Source: an uncultured Lachnospiraceae bacterium (GTDB lineage Bacteria; Bacillota; Clostridia; Lachnospirales; Lachnospiraceae). From it: 64,000 bases of DNA. The DNA lies in the NCBI GenBank assembly GCA_910588965.1, contig CAJUSO010000012.1, positions 8,323 through 72,322 on the forward strand. The letters run 5' to 3'. The first letter of the stretch is position 1; each line of letters begins with the position of its first letter. The notes beneath the pieces were generated by a model that was not told the DNA's origin, made no database searches, and was given only the letters and a program-made list of their open reading frames with translations. The position numbers and the translations under genes were made by a program. Below are positions 50,507-58,041 of this stretch, piece by piece.

Positions 50507-51244
50507 ATGTTCATAAAGATAGCGATACCCAAGCATTTCCAACTGAGGCTGATTTCCGGTTTTTGGAATATGCTGCTCCTTAAGAAGGGCGACATCCATT
50601 ATATAGGGGGAGCGGAAATCCTGCCGCCGCCTCTGGAGGCAAGGGAGGAAAATAAATACATCCAGATGCTGGACGGGAAAGAGGCAGGGCATGCCAGGAA
50701 TGTGCTGATTGAGCATAACCTGCGCCTGGTGGTGTACATAGCTAAGAAATTTGATAACACTGGGATTGGCGTGGAGGATCTGATTTCCATTGGGACCATT
50801 GGGCTGATCAAAGCCATCAACACCTTTAACCCTACGAAAAACATCAAGCTGGCCACCTATGCCTCCCGGTGCATTGAGAATGAAATCCTGATGTACCTGC
50901 GCAGGAACAATAAGACCAGGATGGAGGTATCCATTGACGAGCCCCTGAATGTGGATTGGGATGGGAACGAACTGCTGCTGTCCGATATCTTGGGCACGGA
51001 CGAGGACATTATTTACCGGGACATTGAGACGGAAGTGGAGAAAAGCCTGCTGAGGAAGGCGGTAGAGAAGCTTTCTGAGCGGGAGCGCACCATTGTGGAA
51101 CTGCGCTTTGGCCTGAATGCCCATGGGAAGGAGCTGACCCAGAAAGAGGTGGCGGACCTGTTAGGGATTTCCCAGTCTTATATTTCACGCCTGGAAAAAA
51201 AGATTATGAAACGCCTGAAAAAAGAAATTGTAAAGTTCGAGTAA
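50507..51244 (+). CDS. sigE: Sporulation sigma factor SigE (pro-form)
   Basis: A 245-residue sigma-70 family factor. DIHYIGGAEILPPPLEAREE follows a short hydrophobic/basic pro-sequence (residues about 1-30) that SpoIIGA removes. Region 2 has HNLRLVVYIAKKF and ATYASRCIENEILMYLRR; region 4 has the helix-turn-helix LTQKEVADLLGISQSYISR. It directs early mother-cell transcription. Start ATG 50507 leaves 6 nt to AAGGAGG, better than ATG 50501, which abuts it. Its presence marks the organism as spore-forming by genotype. Confidence 0.95.
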   Translation: MFIKIAIPKHFQLRLISGFWNMLLLKKGDIHYIGGAEILPPPLEAREENKYIQMLDGKEAGHARNVLIEHNLRLVVYIAKKFDNTGIGVEDLISIGTIGLIKAINTFNPTKNIKLATYASRCIENEILMYLRRNNKTRMEVSIDEPLNVDWDGNELLLSDILGTDEDIIYRDIETEVEKSLLRKAVEKLSERERTIVELRFGLNAHGKELTQKEVADLLGISQSYISRLEKKIMKRLKKEIVKFE

Positions 51245-51256
51245 ACATGGTATGAT
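51228..51256 (+). promoter_or_regulatory. Promoter of the metallo-hydrolase gene
   Basis: TTGTAA, 17-nt spacer, TATGAT, overlapping the end of sigE; about 75 nt of leader. Confidence 0.5.
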
Positions 51257-51337
51257 GGTATCATATTATAAGACAAAAAACGACAGGGGTTTCGAAATTT
51301 CAGACAATACGGCCATTCAGACAAAGGAGATGATTGC

Positions 51338-52936
51338 GTGAAATTAGAATTTTTGGGGGCGGCCCATGAGGTGACCGGAAGCTGCCATTATGTGAAGCTA
51401 GGGGATGTGCATCTGCTGGTGGACTGCGGCATGGAGCAGGGGGCAGACTTGTACGAGAACCAGGAAATACCTGTGAATGCGGCAGAGATTGACTATGTGC
51501 TGGTTACGCATGCCCATATTGACCATTCCGGCCTATTGCCGCTGATTTACAGCCGTGGCTTCCGCGGGAAGATTTACGCCACCAGGGCGACCATGGAGCT
51601 GTGCAATATTATGCTGAAAGATTCTGCCCACATCCAGATGTTTGAAGCGGAGTGGAAGAACCGCAAGGCGCAGCGTGCAGGCAGGCCCCTGGTGGAGCCC
51701 ATGTATGACATGGACGACGCCATCGGCGTGTTAGAGCATTTCATCCCCTGTGAATATGGGGAAATCATCACCCTTTGCCCGGAGGTTTCCATCCGTTTTA
51801 CGGATGCAGGCCATTTGCTGGGCTCTTCCAGCATTGAAATCTGGGGGAAGGAGCAGGAGGAAACGGTGAAACTGCTGTTTTCCGGGGACATTGGCCATGG
51901 CAACAAGCCGTTAATCAAGGATCCCCAATACGTGATGGATGCAGATTACGTGATTGTAGAATCCACTTACGGCGACCGGCTCCATGAGGACCCGCCGGAT
52001 TATGCCTCTGAGCTTGCCAGCGTCTGCCGGGAGACGTTTGCCAGAGGGGGGAACCTGGTCATCCCGGCATTTTCCGTAGGCAGGACCCAGGAGATGCTCT
52101 ATTTCTTCCGTAAGATTAAGACAGAAGGCCTATTGCCGGAGTTTGCTGGTTTTGAAGTTTACATAGACAGCCCGTTGGCAGTGGAAGCTACAAATGTATT
52201 CCATAAAAACGTACGGGAATGCTTTGACCAGGAGGCGCTTGATTTGGTGCGCAAGGGCAAGAACCCTATCGGCTTCCCGGGCCTTAAAGTGGCTGTCACC
52301 AGCGATGAGTCTAAGATGATTAACTTTATCGAAGAGCCTAAGGTCATCATTTCTGCTTCTGGTATGTGCGAGGCTGGCCGTATCCGCCATCACTTGAAGC
52401 ATAACCTGTGGCGTGCAGATTCCACAATCCTCTTTGTGGGATACCAGGTGCCGGGGACCTTGGGGAACTTCCTCTTAGGCGGCGCCAAAGAGGTAAAGCT
52501 CTTTGGCGAATCCATCGAAGTCCATGCACAGATCAAGAACCTGGCAGGCATCAGCGGCCATGCAGACCAGCAGCATCTCTTGGATTGGGTGCGTGCGGTG
52601 GGCGACATGCCAAAGCGTGTCTTTGTCGTCCATGGGGAGGATCAGGTCTGCGATGCGTTTGCAGCCCTGATTACCAAAGAGCTTGGCCTTCCAGCCACGG
52701 CTCCCTTTAGCGGGGATATCTATAATCTGGCTACGGATACCTGCATTGCCAGGGGAAGCCGCGAACGCAAGGTACAGAAGGCGAAGGAAGGCCATGTGTC
52801 TACCGTATTTACCAGGCTCCTGGCTGCTGCCGAACGCCTGCTGGCTCTTGTGCGTAGGTCCCAAGGCAGGCCGAATAAGGAACTTGGCAAGCTGGCAGAC
52901 CAAATCAATTCCATGTGCGACAAATGGGAAAACTAG
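51338..52936 (+). CDS. Beta-CASP metallo-beta-lactamase-fold RNA-processing-type hydrolase
   Basis: A 532-residue MBL-fold protein. VTHAHIDHSGLLPLIYSRG is the H-x-H-x-D-H zinc motif near residue 55; DAGHLLGSSSIEI and SGDIGHGNKPL supply further ligands. The beta-CASP part contains SASGMCEAGRIRHHLKH and the RNA-specificity segment has ISGHADQQHLLDW. This order fits the YSH1/CPSF73-like family that includes RNases and uncharacterised relatives in Clostridia. Start GTG 51338, with AAAGGAG 8 nt upstream. The C-terminal 60 residues are a basic tail. Exonuclease or endonuclease activity is probable but not shown. Confidence 0.85.
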   Translation: MKLEFLGAAHEVTGSCHYVKLGDVHLLVDCGMEQGADLYENQEIPVNAAEIDYVLVTHAHIDHSGLLPLIYSRGFRGKIYATRATMELCNIMLKDSAHIQMFEAEWKNRKAQRAGRPLVEPMYDMDDAIGVLEHFIPCEYGEIITLCPEVSIRFTDAGHLLGSSSIEIWGKEQEETVKLLFSGDIGHGNKPLIKDPQYVMDADYVIVESTYGDRLHEDPPDYASELASVCRETFARGGNLVIPAFSVGRTQEMLYFFRKIKTEGLLPEFAGFEVYIDSPLAVEATNVFHKNVRECFDQEALDLVRKGKNPIGFPGLKVAVTSDESKMINFIEEPKVIISASGMCEAGRIRHHLKHNLWRADSTILFVGYQVPGTLGNFLLGGAKEVKLFGESIEVHAQIKNLAGISGHADQQHLLDWVRAVGDMPKRVFVVHGEDQVCDAFAALITKELGLPATAPFSGDIYNLATDTCIARGSRERKVQKAKEGHVSTVFTRLLAAAERLLALVRRSQGRPNKELGKLADQINSMCDKWEN

Positions 52937-52944
52937 TGTGCAAA

Positions 52945-52982
52945 GAGCCGCTGCAATGTGCCAATGCAGCGGCTCCTGTATT
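52945..52982 (+). terminator. Terminator after the metallo-hydrolase gene
   Basis: 11-bp stem GAGCCGCTGCA/TGCAGCGGCTC, then CTGTATTTTT. Confidence 0.85.
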
Positions 52983-53015
52983 TTTCCTTCTAAATCGGAA
53001 AGGCCATGTTGCTGT

Positions 53016-53030
53016 AATCCCCTTATGGGG
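53016..53030 (+). repeat. AATCCCCTTATGGGG hairpin, copy 1
   Basis: A 4-bp CCCC/GGGG hairpin, identical over 15 nt to 56613-56627. It lies in the leader region of the first HTH paralogue; the other copy is just before the small membrane peptide gene. Confidence 0.65.
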
Positions 53031-53049
53031 GAGGGGGGTAGGGGAGCGG

Positions 53050-53070
53050 AAGCGGGCTGCCCGCTTTTTT
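53050..53070 (+). terminator. Terminator/attenuator just upstream of HTH paralogue A
   Basis: AGCGGG-CTG-CCCGCT followed by a run of T, ending 35 nt before the ATG of the first HTH paralogue. A second terminator so soon after that at 52945-52982 suggests a short separate transcript or attenuation of this gene. Confidence 0.7.
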
Positions 53071-53104
53071 ACGTGAAAAAGAGTTTTGGCAAAGGAGTAA
53101 GGAA

Positions 53105-54550
53105 ATGTCGAGGTTTTCAGAGTATTTTACAAAGATAAAAGAATCCAGGGGGCTTACGAACCCTCAGATTTCTAACATTAGCGGCTTGGACAAGGCCCTC
53201 CTGTTCCGTTGGGCAGCAGGAAAGGAATGCCCAGCTAGCTGGCAGCAGCTAGAAGTTTTGTGCCGCCAGCTCCAGCTCTCCTTGGAGGAAGAGCTGGGTC
53301 TTCAGAATGCTTACCAATTTACGAAAATGGGGGAGGAAGCCTATACCTGCCACCACAAGATTATGGAAATCCTACATGTGTTCCAGCAAAGGGGCGCAGA
53401 ATACCATAGCCTCCAAAAAAACCAGACGAAGGCTGGCATAACCCTCCCGGGCTTCGTGCAGATGAAAAACAAGCTGGAAATCATCCAATGGACCCAGAAG
53501 GCATTGGGCAACCTGGCAGTACAGGAAGAGAAGCGGCTGTACCTGAAAATGCAGGCAGCCTACCCGGAAATCCTGATGCTCCTGAAGATTTTCTTTGGAT
53601 GTACAGAAAACTGCACCGTGGAGGAAATCGTCTATCTGGTAAGCGAGAAGCAAGGGGCAAGCCTCCACAACCTGGAGGTTTTGAAAGGGATTGCAGAGAT
53701 TGTGGTGCAGAAGCATCCCGTAGAGGTGTTCTGGCAGGAGGATTCTAATTGCGAGAGGGGGTTTTCGGATAATTGGATCCTGTCAGATGGGTTTATCGTC
53801 CAGTTTGACGGCTTGCTGTCCAAAGGGATGCTGGTGACAGAGCCGGAATGGCTGGGTTTTTTCCAATGCACCTTCCAGAGGATGAAGGAATCAAGCCAGA
53901 GCCTGGGCGGGAAGAAATGCGGTTTGCCGGAGCTGTTCCAGGGATATGGCTATAAAGAGGCCATCGTCAGCAGCCTGGAATACATGCCCTGCATCGGCCC
54001 CTGCCTGACGATGGAACTGTTGGAAAGACAGATTTATCCGGAAATCCCTGGCAGGGAGGCGCTGATACAGGAAATTTACCGCAACTGTGTCAGCATGACC
54101 GGCCGGGGGAAGGCCTTTTTCTGCCGTGAGGGGTTGGAGGAATTTATGGAAACCGGGCGCATTGAGAGCTTCCCCTACGAAGTCTACCGCAAGCCCAGCA
54201 TGGAACAGCGCTGCCAGATGGTGGAACGGATGATTGCCATTACAGAGCAGGGGGAACTGACCTACCAGATGGTCAAGGGCGAACAGTTCCCTCACATGAA
54301 AGGGCTGTACCTAGAACTGATAGAAGGGGAGCAGGGCCGCCTGAGCATTGACATGCATTTCTTGGAAGGGGATAAAGAGCGTTTCCTCATCCGGGATCAA
54401 GGGATACAGGGGTACTTCCAAGTGTTTTTCCAGAACCTGGAGGGCAGCGGGTATGCCTACAGCGCACAGGAAACGGCGGCATATATGAGGGAGGTAGTAA
54501 ATCAGTACAGGAAAAAGGCATTAGAAGATAGGGTTGCGCACAAAGTGTGA
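53105..54550 (+). CDS. HTH-domain protein, paralogue A
   Basis: A 481-residue protein of a family I do not recognise. Residues about 8-62 form an XRE-like helix-turn-helix (TNPQISNISGLDKALLFRWA, then GKECPASWQQLEVLC). The rest is mostly helical. Late in the protein it shares FFCREGLEEFMETGRIESFP with paralogue B's GLRSFLETGQIPGYP, and LGFFQ with B and C, so the three are homologous beyond the HTH. RBS AAGGAG lies 7 nt upstream. It resembles the architecture of peptide-sensing regulators (HTH plus helical sensor) such as Rgg or PlcR, but no TPR repeats are evident. No signal peptide or membrane segment, so cytoplasmic. Confidence 0.7.
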   Translation: MSRFSEYFTKIKESRGLTNPQISNISGLDKALLFRWAAGKECPASWQQLEVLCRQLQLSLEEELGLQNAYQFTKMGEEAYTCHHKIMEILHVFQQRGAEYHSLQKNQTKAGITLPGFVQMKNKLEIIQWTQKALGNLAVQEEKRLYLKMQAAYPEILMLLKIFFGCTENCTVEEIVYLVSEKQGASLHNLEVLKGIAEIVVQKHPVEVFWQEDSNCERGFSDNWILSDGFIVQFDGLLSKGMLVTEPEWLGFFQCTFQRMKESSQSLGGKKCGLPELFQGYGYKEAIVSSLEYMPCIGPCLTMELLERQIYPEIPGREALIQEIYRNCVSMTGRGKAFFCREGLEEFMETGRIESFPYEVYRKPSMEQRCQMVERMIAITEQGELTYQMVKGEQFPHMKGLYLELIEGEQGRLSIDMHFLEGDKERFLIRDQGIQGYFQVFFQNLEGSGYAYSAQETAAYMREVVNQYRKKALEDRVAHKV

Positions 54551-54770
54551 CAAAAAATGTCGAAAGTCGTGCAATTTCAATGGCACATCTGGCATAAGGG
54601 CGGAGAGGATGATAGAATAGTCCTGGTTCTTTCTGCGGATGCATTTTTCCGTGGAGATGCAGCTTGCAGGGGAGCAAAAGTTTTGAAGGTTTTCATTGCC
54701 AGAGGTAGCGAAGGGCTCAGCATGGAGCAAGGGTATCGGCTGGAAGAGAGAGGAAAAGAGGTATCAGGGT

Positions 54771-56225
54771 ATGTCGCTGTTTTCAGAGGTACTCAAAGAA
54801 TATGTGAAGGGAAGCCGCCGTTCTGTCAGTAAGCTGTCCTTGGAGGCAGAGATTGACAGGACGTTGTTCCATAAGTACCTGTCCGGAAACAGGCTGCCTA
54901 AAAACCGCAAGGAGGTAAAGCGGATTGCCCATACGCTGATGCTTCCGCCCAACCAGCAGGATATTTTGCTGGAGCATTATGCCAAGAGCGTATATGGGGA
55001 AAAGAATTATGAGAGCTTTGGGAAAATCCGGCATATCCTGGGAGGGATGCATGACCTGCGGATTGCAGAGGGGCAGAAAATCCTGGATGTGGATATCGTA
55101 CAGAAGCTTTCCCAGACGGATAAGAAAGACGGGCTGGCCTTCTGCGGCAAGCTGCAGGTAGAGGACGCCTTGATACAGCTTCTATGGCTGGCGGCAGGCA
55201 GGGGTGGGAAAGGACGTGTGCAGGCAAAGATGATGGTCCAGCCTGACCAGGAAAATATCATAAAGCCCATCCTGCGGGTGTGCAGCCGCTTGGATATTGA
55301 ACTGGAGCATATTATCTGCCTGGACTGCGACAGGAATGACAATGATAATATTGGATTGCTGCGTTCTGTCCTGGCGTTTGAATTTAGCAATGTAACCTAC
55401 CAGAGTTATTTTTATTATGGCAATCCCGGCTATCAGGCCAATCAGATGAGCCTGCTGCCCAATTTAGTGTTGGTAGGAGGGTTTGCCTTCCTCTGCAGCA
55501 GCGGGGCAGATGACTGCCTGATTCTCCGCCAGGAGGCGGAGGTGGGTTTTTTCCAGAGGGAATATGAGAAAATAAAGTCCAATACGGAGAAATTGGGCAT
55601 GGCAATCCAGGATGCTGGGGAACTGGCAGAGGCCGTAGGGGTAATGACAGGGAAGTCCCCGGTGGAATTGCAGCTTGGGCATGCACCATACTTATTGTTG
55701 GGCATTCATGAAAAGATGCTGCAGGGGCACCTTTTATTAGAGCCGAAGATGAAGGAGCCTGTACTCCAGGCAGCCAGGCAGAGTGTGGAGAGGGCCATGG
55801 AAGGGCGGGGGTTCCAGGACTATTTTGCGGAGTCTGGCCTCCGCAGTTTTTTGGAGACAGGGCAGATCCCAGGGTATCCGCCGCAGGTCCTGCATCCGTT
55901 TGCCCCGCAGGAGCGGGCGGCAATCCTTACGCGCCTGCTGCAGCTTCTGAAAGGGGATTATTTTTCTTTTTATATGGCGGATGAGGCGAAGCTGCAGCTG
56001 GATTGTGGGGTTATGGTATTTGCAAGCCGCGAGGGAGACGTGAATTTCTGGTACAGGAAGGGGATTTATGGGAAGGCAATCACTGTCCGGGAAGCTAGCA
56101 TACGGGATAGCCTTTACCGTTTTGCGGATTATGCAAAAGAAAACGGCTGGTTTTATGGCAGGAGGGAGACCATTTGGCGTATGGAACGGCTTTTGGTTGA
56201 ATTTACCCCTTGCGGGCGCTGTTAG
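54771..56225 (+). CDS. HTH-domain protein, paralogue B
   Basis: A 484-residue paralogue. The N-terminal helix-turn-helix reads SVSKLSLEAEIDRTLFHKYL followed by SGNRLPKNRKEVKRIA, closely matching paralogue C (GDRLPKKASVV). Middle region helical; EVGFFQREYEKIKSN and GLRSFLETGQIPGYPPQVL align with A. The start ATG 54771 has GAGG 9 nt upstream; the longer frame from 54696 adds 25 residues unlike A and C. The 220-nt gap after A contains no convincing gene or terminator, so A and B may be cotranscribed. Function unknown; sequence-specific DNA binding is likely from the HTH. Confidence 0.7.
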   Translation: MSLFSEVLKEYVKGSRRSVSKLSLEAEIDRTLFHKYLSGNRLPKNRKEVKRIAHTLMLPPNQQDILLEHYAKSVYGEKNYESFGKIRHILGGMHDLRIAEGQKILDVDIVQKLSQTDKKDGLAFCGKLQVEDALIQLLWLAAGRGGKGRVQAKMMVQPDQENIIKPILRVCSRLDIELEHIICLDCDRNDNDNIGLLRSVLAFEFSNVTYQSYFYYGNPGYQANQMSLLPNLVLVGGFAFLCSSGADDCLILRQEAEVGFFQREYEKIKSNTEKLGMAIQDAGELAEAVGVMTGKSPVELQLGHAPYLLLGIHEKMLQGHLLLEPKMKEPVLQAARQSVERAMEGRGFQDYFAESGLRSFLETGQIPGYPPQVLHPFAPQERAAILTRLLQLLKGDYFSFYMADEAKLQLDCGVMVFASREGDVNFWYRKGIYGKAITVREASIRDSLYRFADYAKENGWFYGRRETIWRMERLLVEFTPCGRC

Positions 56226-56230
56226 GAAAT

Positions 56231-56252
56231 CCTGTCACAGAGCCTGTCACAG
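56231..56252 (+). repeat. Direct repeat of CCTGTCACAG
   Basis: Two identical 10-mers 12 nt apart, ending two bases before the -35 box of the promoter at 56254-56283. A full helical turn apart, they look like a regulator binding site. Confidence 0.55.
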
Positions 56253-56253
56253 G

Positions 56254-56283
56254 TTGCAACACATCGGAGGGACCAACTATAAT
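56254..56283 (+). promoter_or_regulatory. Promoter P1 downstream of HTH paralogue B
   Basis: TTGCAA, 18-nt spacer, TATAAT. Immediately preceded by the CCTGTCACAG direct repeat. Confidence 0.55.
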
Positions 56284-56356
56284 GGATAGGGCAGGGGGAA
56301 TGGGTATCTTAGCCGCAAAAATGTACAATCGGGAATCCTTAACGGGTTATTTTGGG

Positions 56357-56385
56357 TTGAAATCAAAATAGAATGCATTTATAAT
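56357..56385 (+). promoter_or_regulatory. Promoter P2 of the structured-leader peptide unit
   Basis: TTGAAA, 17-nt spacer, TATAAT: near-consensus. A start near 56392 would begin the RNA about 15 nt before the long stem at 56407. Confidence 0.75.
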
Positions 56386-56406
56386 AGAGATGTACAAAGG
56401 AACAAA

Positions 56407-56627
56407 TGCCTGAATGGAGCTGCATTCAACTGTATAAGAGGATAGCTTCCCCGACCCGTTCGGCAGTATTTCTGATATAAGATTAGATTTTAGGGAAGGT
56501 TGTTAATGAGGAGAAAAATTTGGGATGATAAATGAGTGGCGGTGCCACATGCGGAATTGCGGGCAGTAATGAATCCGCTCGTACAGTTGAATGCAGTTCT
56601 ATTCAAGCAGGCAATCCCCTTATGGGG
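56407..56627 (+). ncRNA. Highly structured leader RNA (long stem, unknown class)
   Basis: A 23-nt arm at 56412-56434 pairs with 56582-56604; the only two non-Watson-Crick positions are G-U pairs. The stem extends outward by TGCCT/AGGCA across a 4-nt bulge. Inside are CTTCCC/GGGAAG, CCGA/TCGG, GTGGC-GGT-GCCAC and GCGGA/TCCGC stems. Downstream is the AATCCCCTTATGGGG hairpin next to the ribosome site of the peptide gene. It matches no riboswitch or T-box class I can recall. It could be a cis-regulatory leader or a small RNA in its own right. Most of 56226-56647 is accounted for by this element and the two promoters. Confidence 0.65.
56613..56627 (+). repeat. AATCCCCTTATGGGG hairpin, copy 2
   Basis: Identical over 15 nt to the copy at 53016-53030. 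It ends about 10 nt before the AAAGGAGAAAGG ribosome site of the 31-residue peptide, so it may affect its translation. Confidence 0.65.
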
Positions 56628-56647
56628 AAGTTTGAAAGGAGAAAGGA

Positions 56648-56743
56648 ATGGCAAAAGAGAAAAAAATCATTTTAGCAATTGTATCTGCGTTGGTTGCAGT
56701 TGGCTGCATGGTTGTCTGCAAAATGATTAAAGACAAGCAGTAA
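56648..56743 (+). CDS. 31-residue membrane peptide
   Basis: A short frame with a strong AAAGGAGAAAGG site directly before the ATG. The peptide has a basic start (MAKEKK), a hydrophobic core of about 18 residues (IILAIVSALVAVGCMVVC) and a basic end (KMIKDKQ). This is the layout of single-span small membrane proteins, including type I toxins and Rgg-associated short hydrophobic peptides. It contains two Cys. It has its own promoter (56357), structured leader and terminator (56829), and sits between two HTH paralogues. Function unknown. Confidence 0.7.
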   Translation: MAKEKKIILAIVSALVAVGCMVVCKMIKDKQ

Positions 56744-56828
56744 TGCGGTATGTGCTTTGTATAAGGCATGCCTGGCAGTAAGTTTGCCAGGGCAGTATGG
56801 GCATGGAACAGAGGCAGGGTGTCTTAAG

Positions 56829-56845
56829 GCGCAGGTTGCGCTTTT
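56829..56845 (+). terminator. Terminator of the peptide unit
   Basis: GCGCA-GGT-TGCGC followed by TTTT. A further hairpin, CCTGGCA/TGCCAGG, precedes it at about 56768-56788. It lies 48 nt upstream of paralogue C and separates the two units. Confidence 0.65.
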
Positions 56846-56892
56846 AGGCATCCTTCTTCGTTGGATGGGGATTAGGCAGGAGTTTTGGGAAG

Positions 56893-57936
56893 ATGAAAGA
56901 TTTTGCAAGTTATTTGAGCCAATATTTAAAAGAAAAAGGGATTACTTACAGGAGCGCCTCCAAAATATGCGGGTTGGACCGGACTTTGCTGGGGAGGTAT
57001 TGCAGCGGAGACAGGCTGCCTAAGAAGGCAAGCGTGGTAGAAAGCTTGGCAGATAGCTTGCAGATGTCCGATAGGGAGAAAGGGGGGCTGCTGGAATCAT
57101 ACAGGAGGACAAAGGTGTGCCGGGAATACCATGTAGCTTATCCTACCGTGGAGGCAATCCTGGAAGGGAGGCATGGGCTGGCCGCCAGTATGCCTTCTGG
57201 AGCGGCGCCCGTCAGCCCAAGCGGCATCCCAAAGGCCTGGAGGGGAATAGGGATGGGTGCAGGTATCCCAGAGGAGCATGCCAGGAGCCTGCATTCCGCC
57301 GACGAAATCTTATGGATGGCCCGGTATATCCTAGACGGCGCCCTTTGGGTGAAAATACTGGCCAGCCCCTGGTATCCGAAGCTGCGGGAAGCCCTGCAAG
57401 GCATGGCGGCAGGCCTGCCCAAAACTTGCTGCATAGAGCAGATGATAGGGTTAGGGCAGCATGAGTGGAAGCATGGGGAGAAAAAGCTGCAGAATCTGGG
57501 GAAACTTTTGCCATTACTCCTCCAAGAGCGGGAATACCAGGTATATTACCACTATCAATTAGAATCTGACACAAAGACAACGGGAAAAGAACTGGATTAT
57601 GCCATTACCGATAAAGGGATGGTGTTATTCAGCCCAAGCCTGGAAATCGGCTTCTTCACCAACCAAAAGGAACCCTGTTCTTACTATGGCAAACTCTATG
57701 AGGATAGGAAATCCATGTGCAGGTTTTTTGCAAAAGGCGGCGCGGGGCAATATAGGGAATGGGATAGGCAGCGCCAGGAACGTTTTGCAGGGAATCCGGA
57801 TACGGGCATCTGCTTTTCCAAAACAAAAGAAGAAGCTGGCATCTGGGCTGTCCGAAAGGAACAGGAGTGCGCGGCCTGTATCCAGGAAATTGGGCTGGCA
57901 CAGCTTTTGGAGAGATTCATTTGGGATATATCTTGA
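56893..57936 (+). CDS. HTH-domain protein, paralogue C (shorter)
   Basis: A 347-residue paralogue. The helix-turn-helix region (YRSASKICGLDRTLLGRYC, then SGDRLPKKASVVESLADSL) is close to that of B. It keeps the LEIGFFTNQKEP segment matching the GFFQ region of A and B but ends soon after, lacking the roughly 140-residue C-terminal part with the ETGxI motif. It is therefore either a truncated or a naturally shorter member. AGGAG lies 10 nt before the ATG. The leuS promoter overlaps its stop codon. Function unknown. Confidence 0.7.
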   Translation: MKDFASYLSQYLKEKGITYRSASKICGLDRTLLGRYCSGDRLPKKASVVESLADSLQMSDREKGGLLESYRRTKVCREYHVAYPTVEAILEGRHGLAASMPSGAAPVSPSGIPKAWRGIGMGAGIPEEHARSLHSADEILWMARYILDGALWVKILASPWYPKLREALQGMAAGLPKTCCIEQMIGLGQHEWKHGEKKLQNLGKLLPLLLQEREYQVYYHYQLESDTKTTGKELDYAITDKGMVLFSPSLEIGFFTNQKEPCSYYGKLYEDRKSMCRFFAKGGAGQYREWDRQRQERFAGNPDTGICFSKTKEEAGIWAVRKEQECAACIQEIGLAQLLERFIWDIS

Positions 57937-57960
57937 CAAATGCCCGCCATGTGATAAACT
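57933..57960 (+). promoter_or_regulatory. leuS promoter
   Basis: Consensus TTGACA, 16-nt spacer, TAAACT; the -35 box contains the stop codon of paralogue C. Confidence 0.55.
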
Positions 57961-57973
57961 TTTTAAGAGAATA

Positions 57974-58028
57974 AAGCTAAGGCACAGCTATAATAGATAC
58001 GGCAGCTTTGCTGTGCCCATGCTAGCTT
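57974..58028 (+). other. Hairpin in the leuS leader
   Basis: AAGCTA/TAGCTT outside GGCACAGC/GCTGTGCC around a 21-nt loop. The 3' arm ends at the AGGAGG ribosome site of leuS (58030-58035), so folding could influence translation. It is too short for a T-box and has no specifier or T-box bulge sequence. Confidence 0.5.
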
Positions 58029-58041
58029 AGGAGGAAAGAAC

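Noticed and set aside
54557..54832. 91-residue frame between HTH paralogues A and B
   Set aside because: It lacks a ribosome site and overlaps the start of paralogue B in another frame; no protein-like features.
56521..56560. T-box-like string GAGTGGCGGTGCCAC in the structured leader
   Set aside because: The conserved T-box bulge (TGGNACCGCG), stem I features and a downstream synthetase or amino-acid gene are all absent; the string is simply a 5-bp hairpin.
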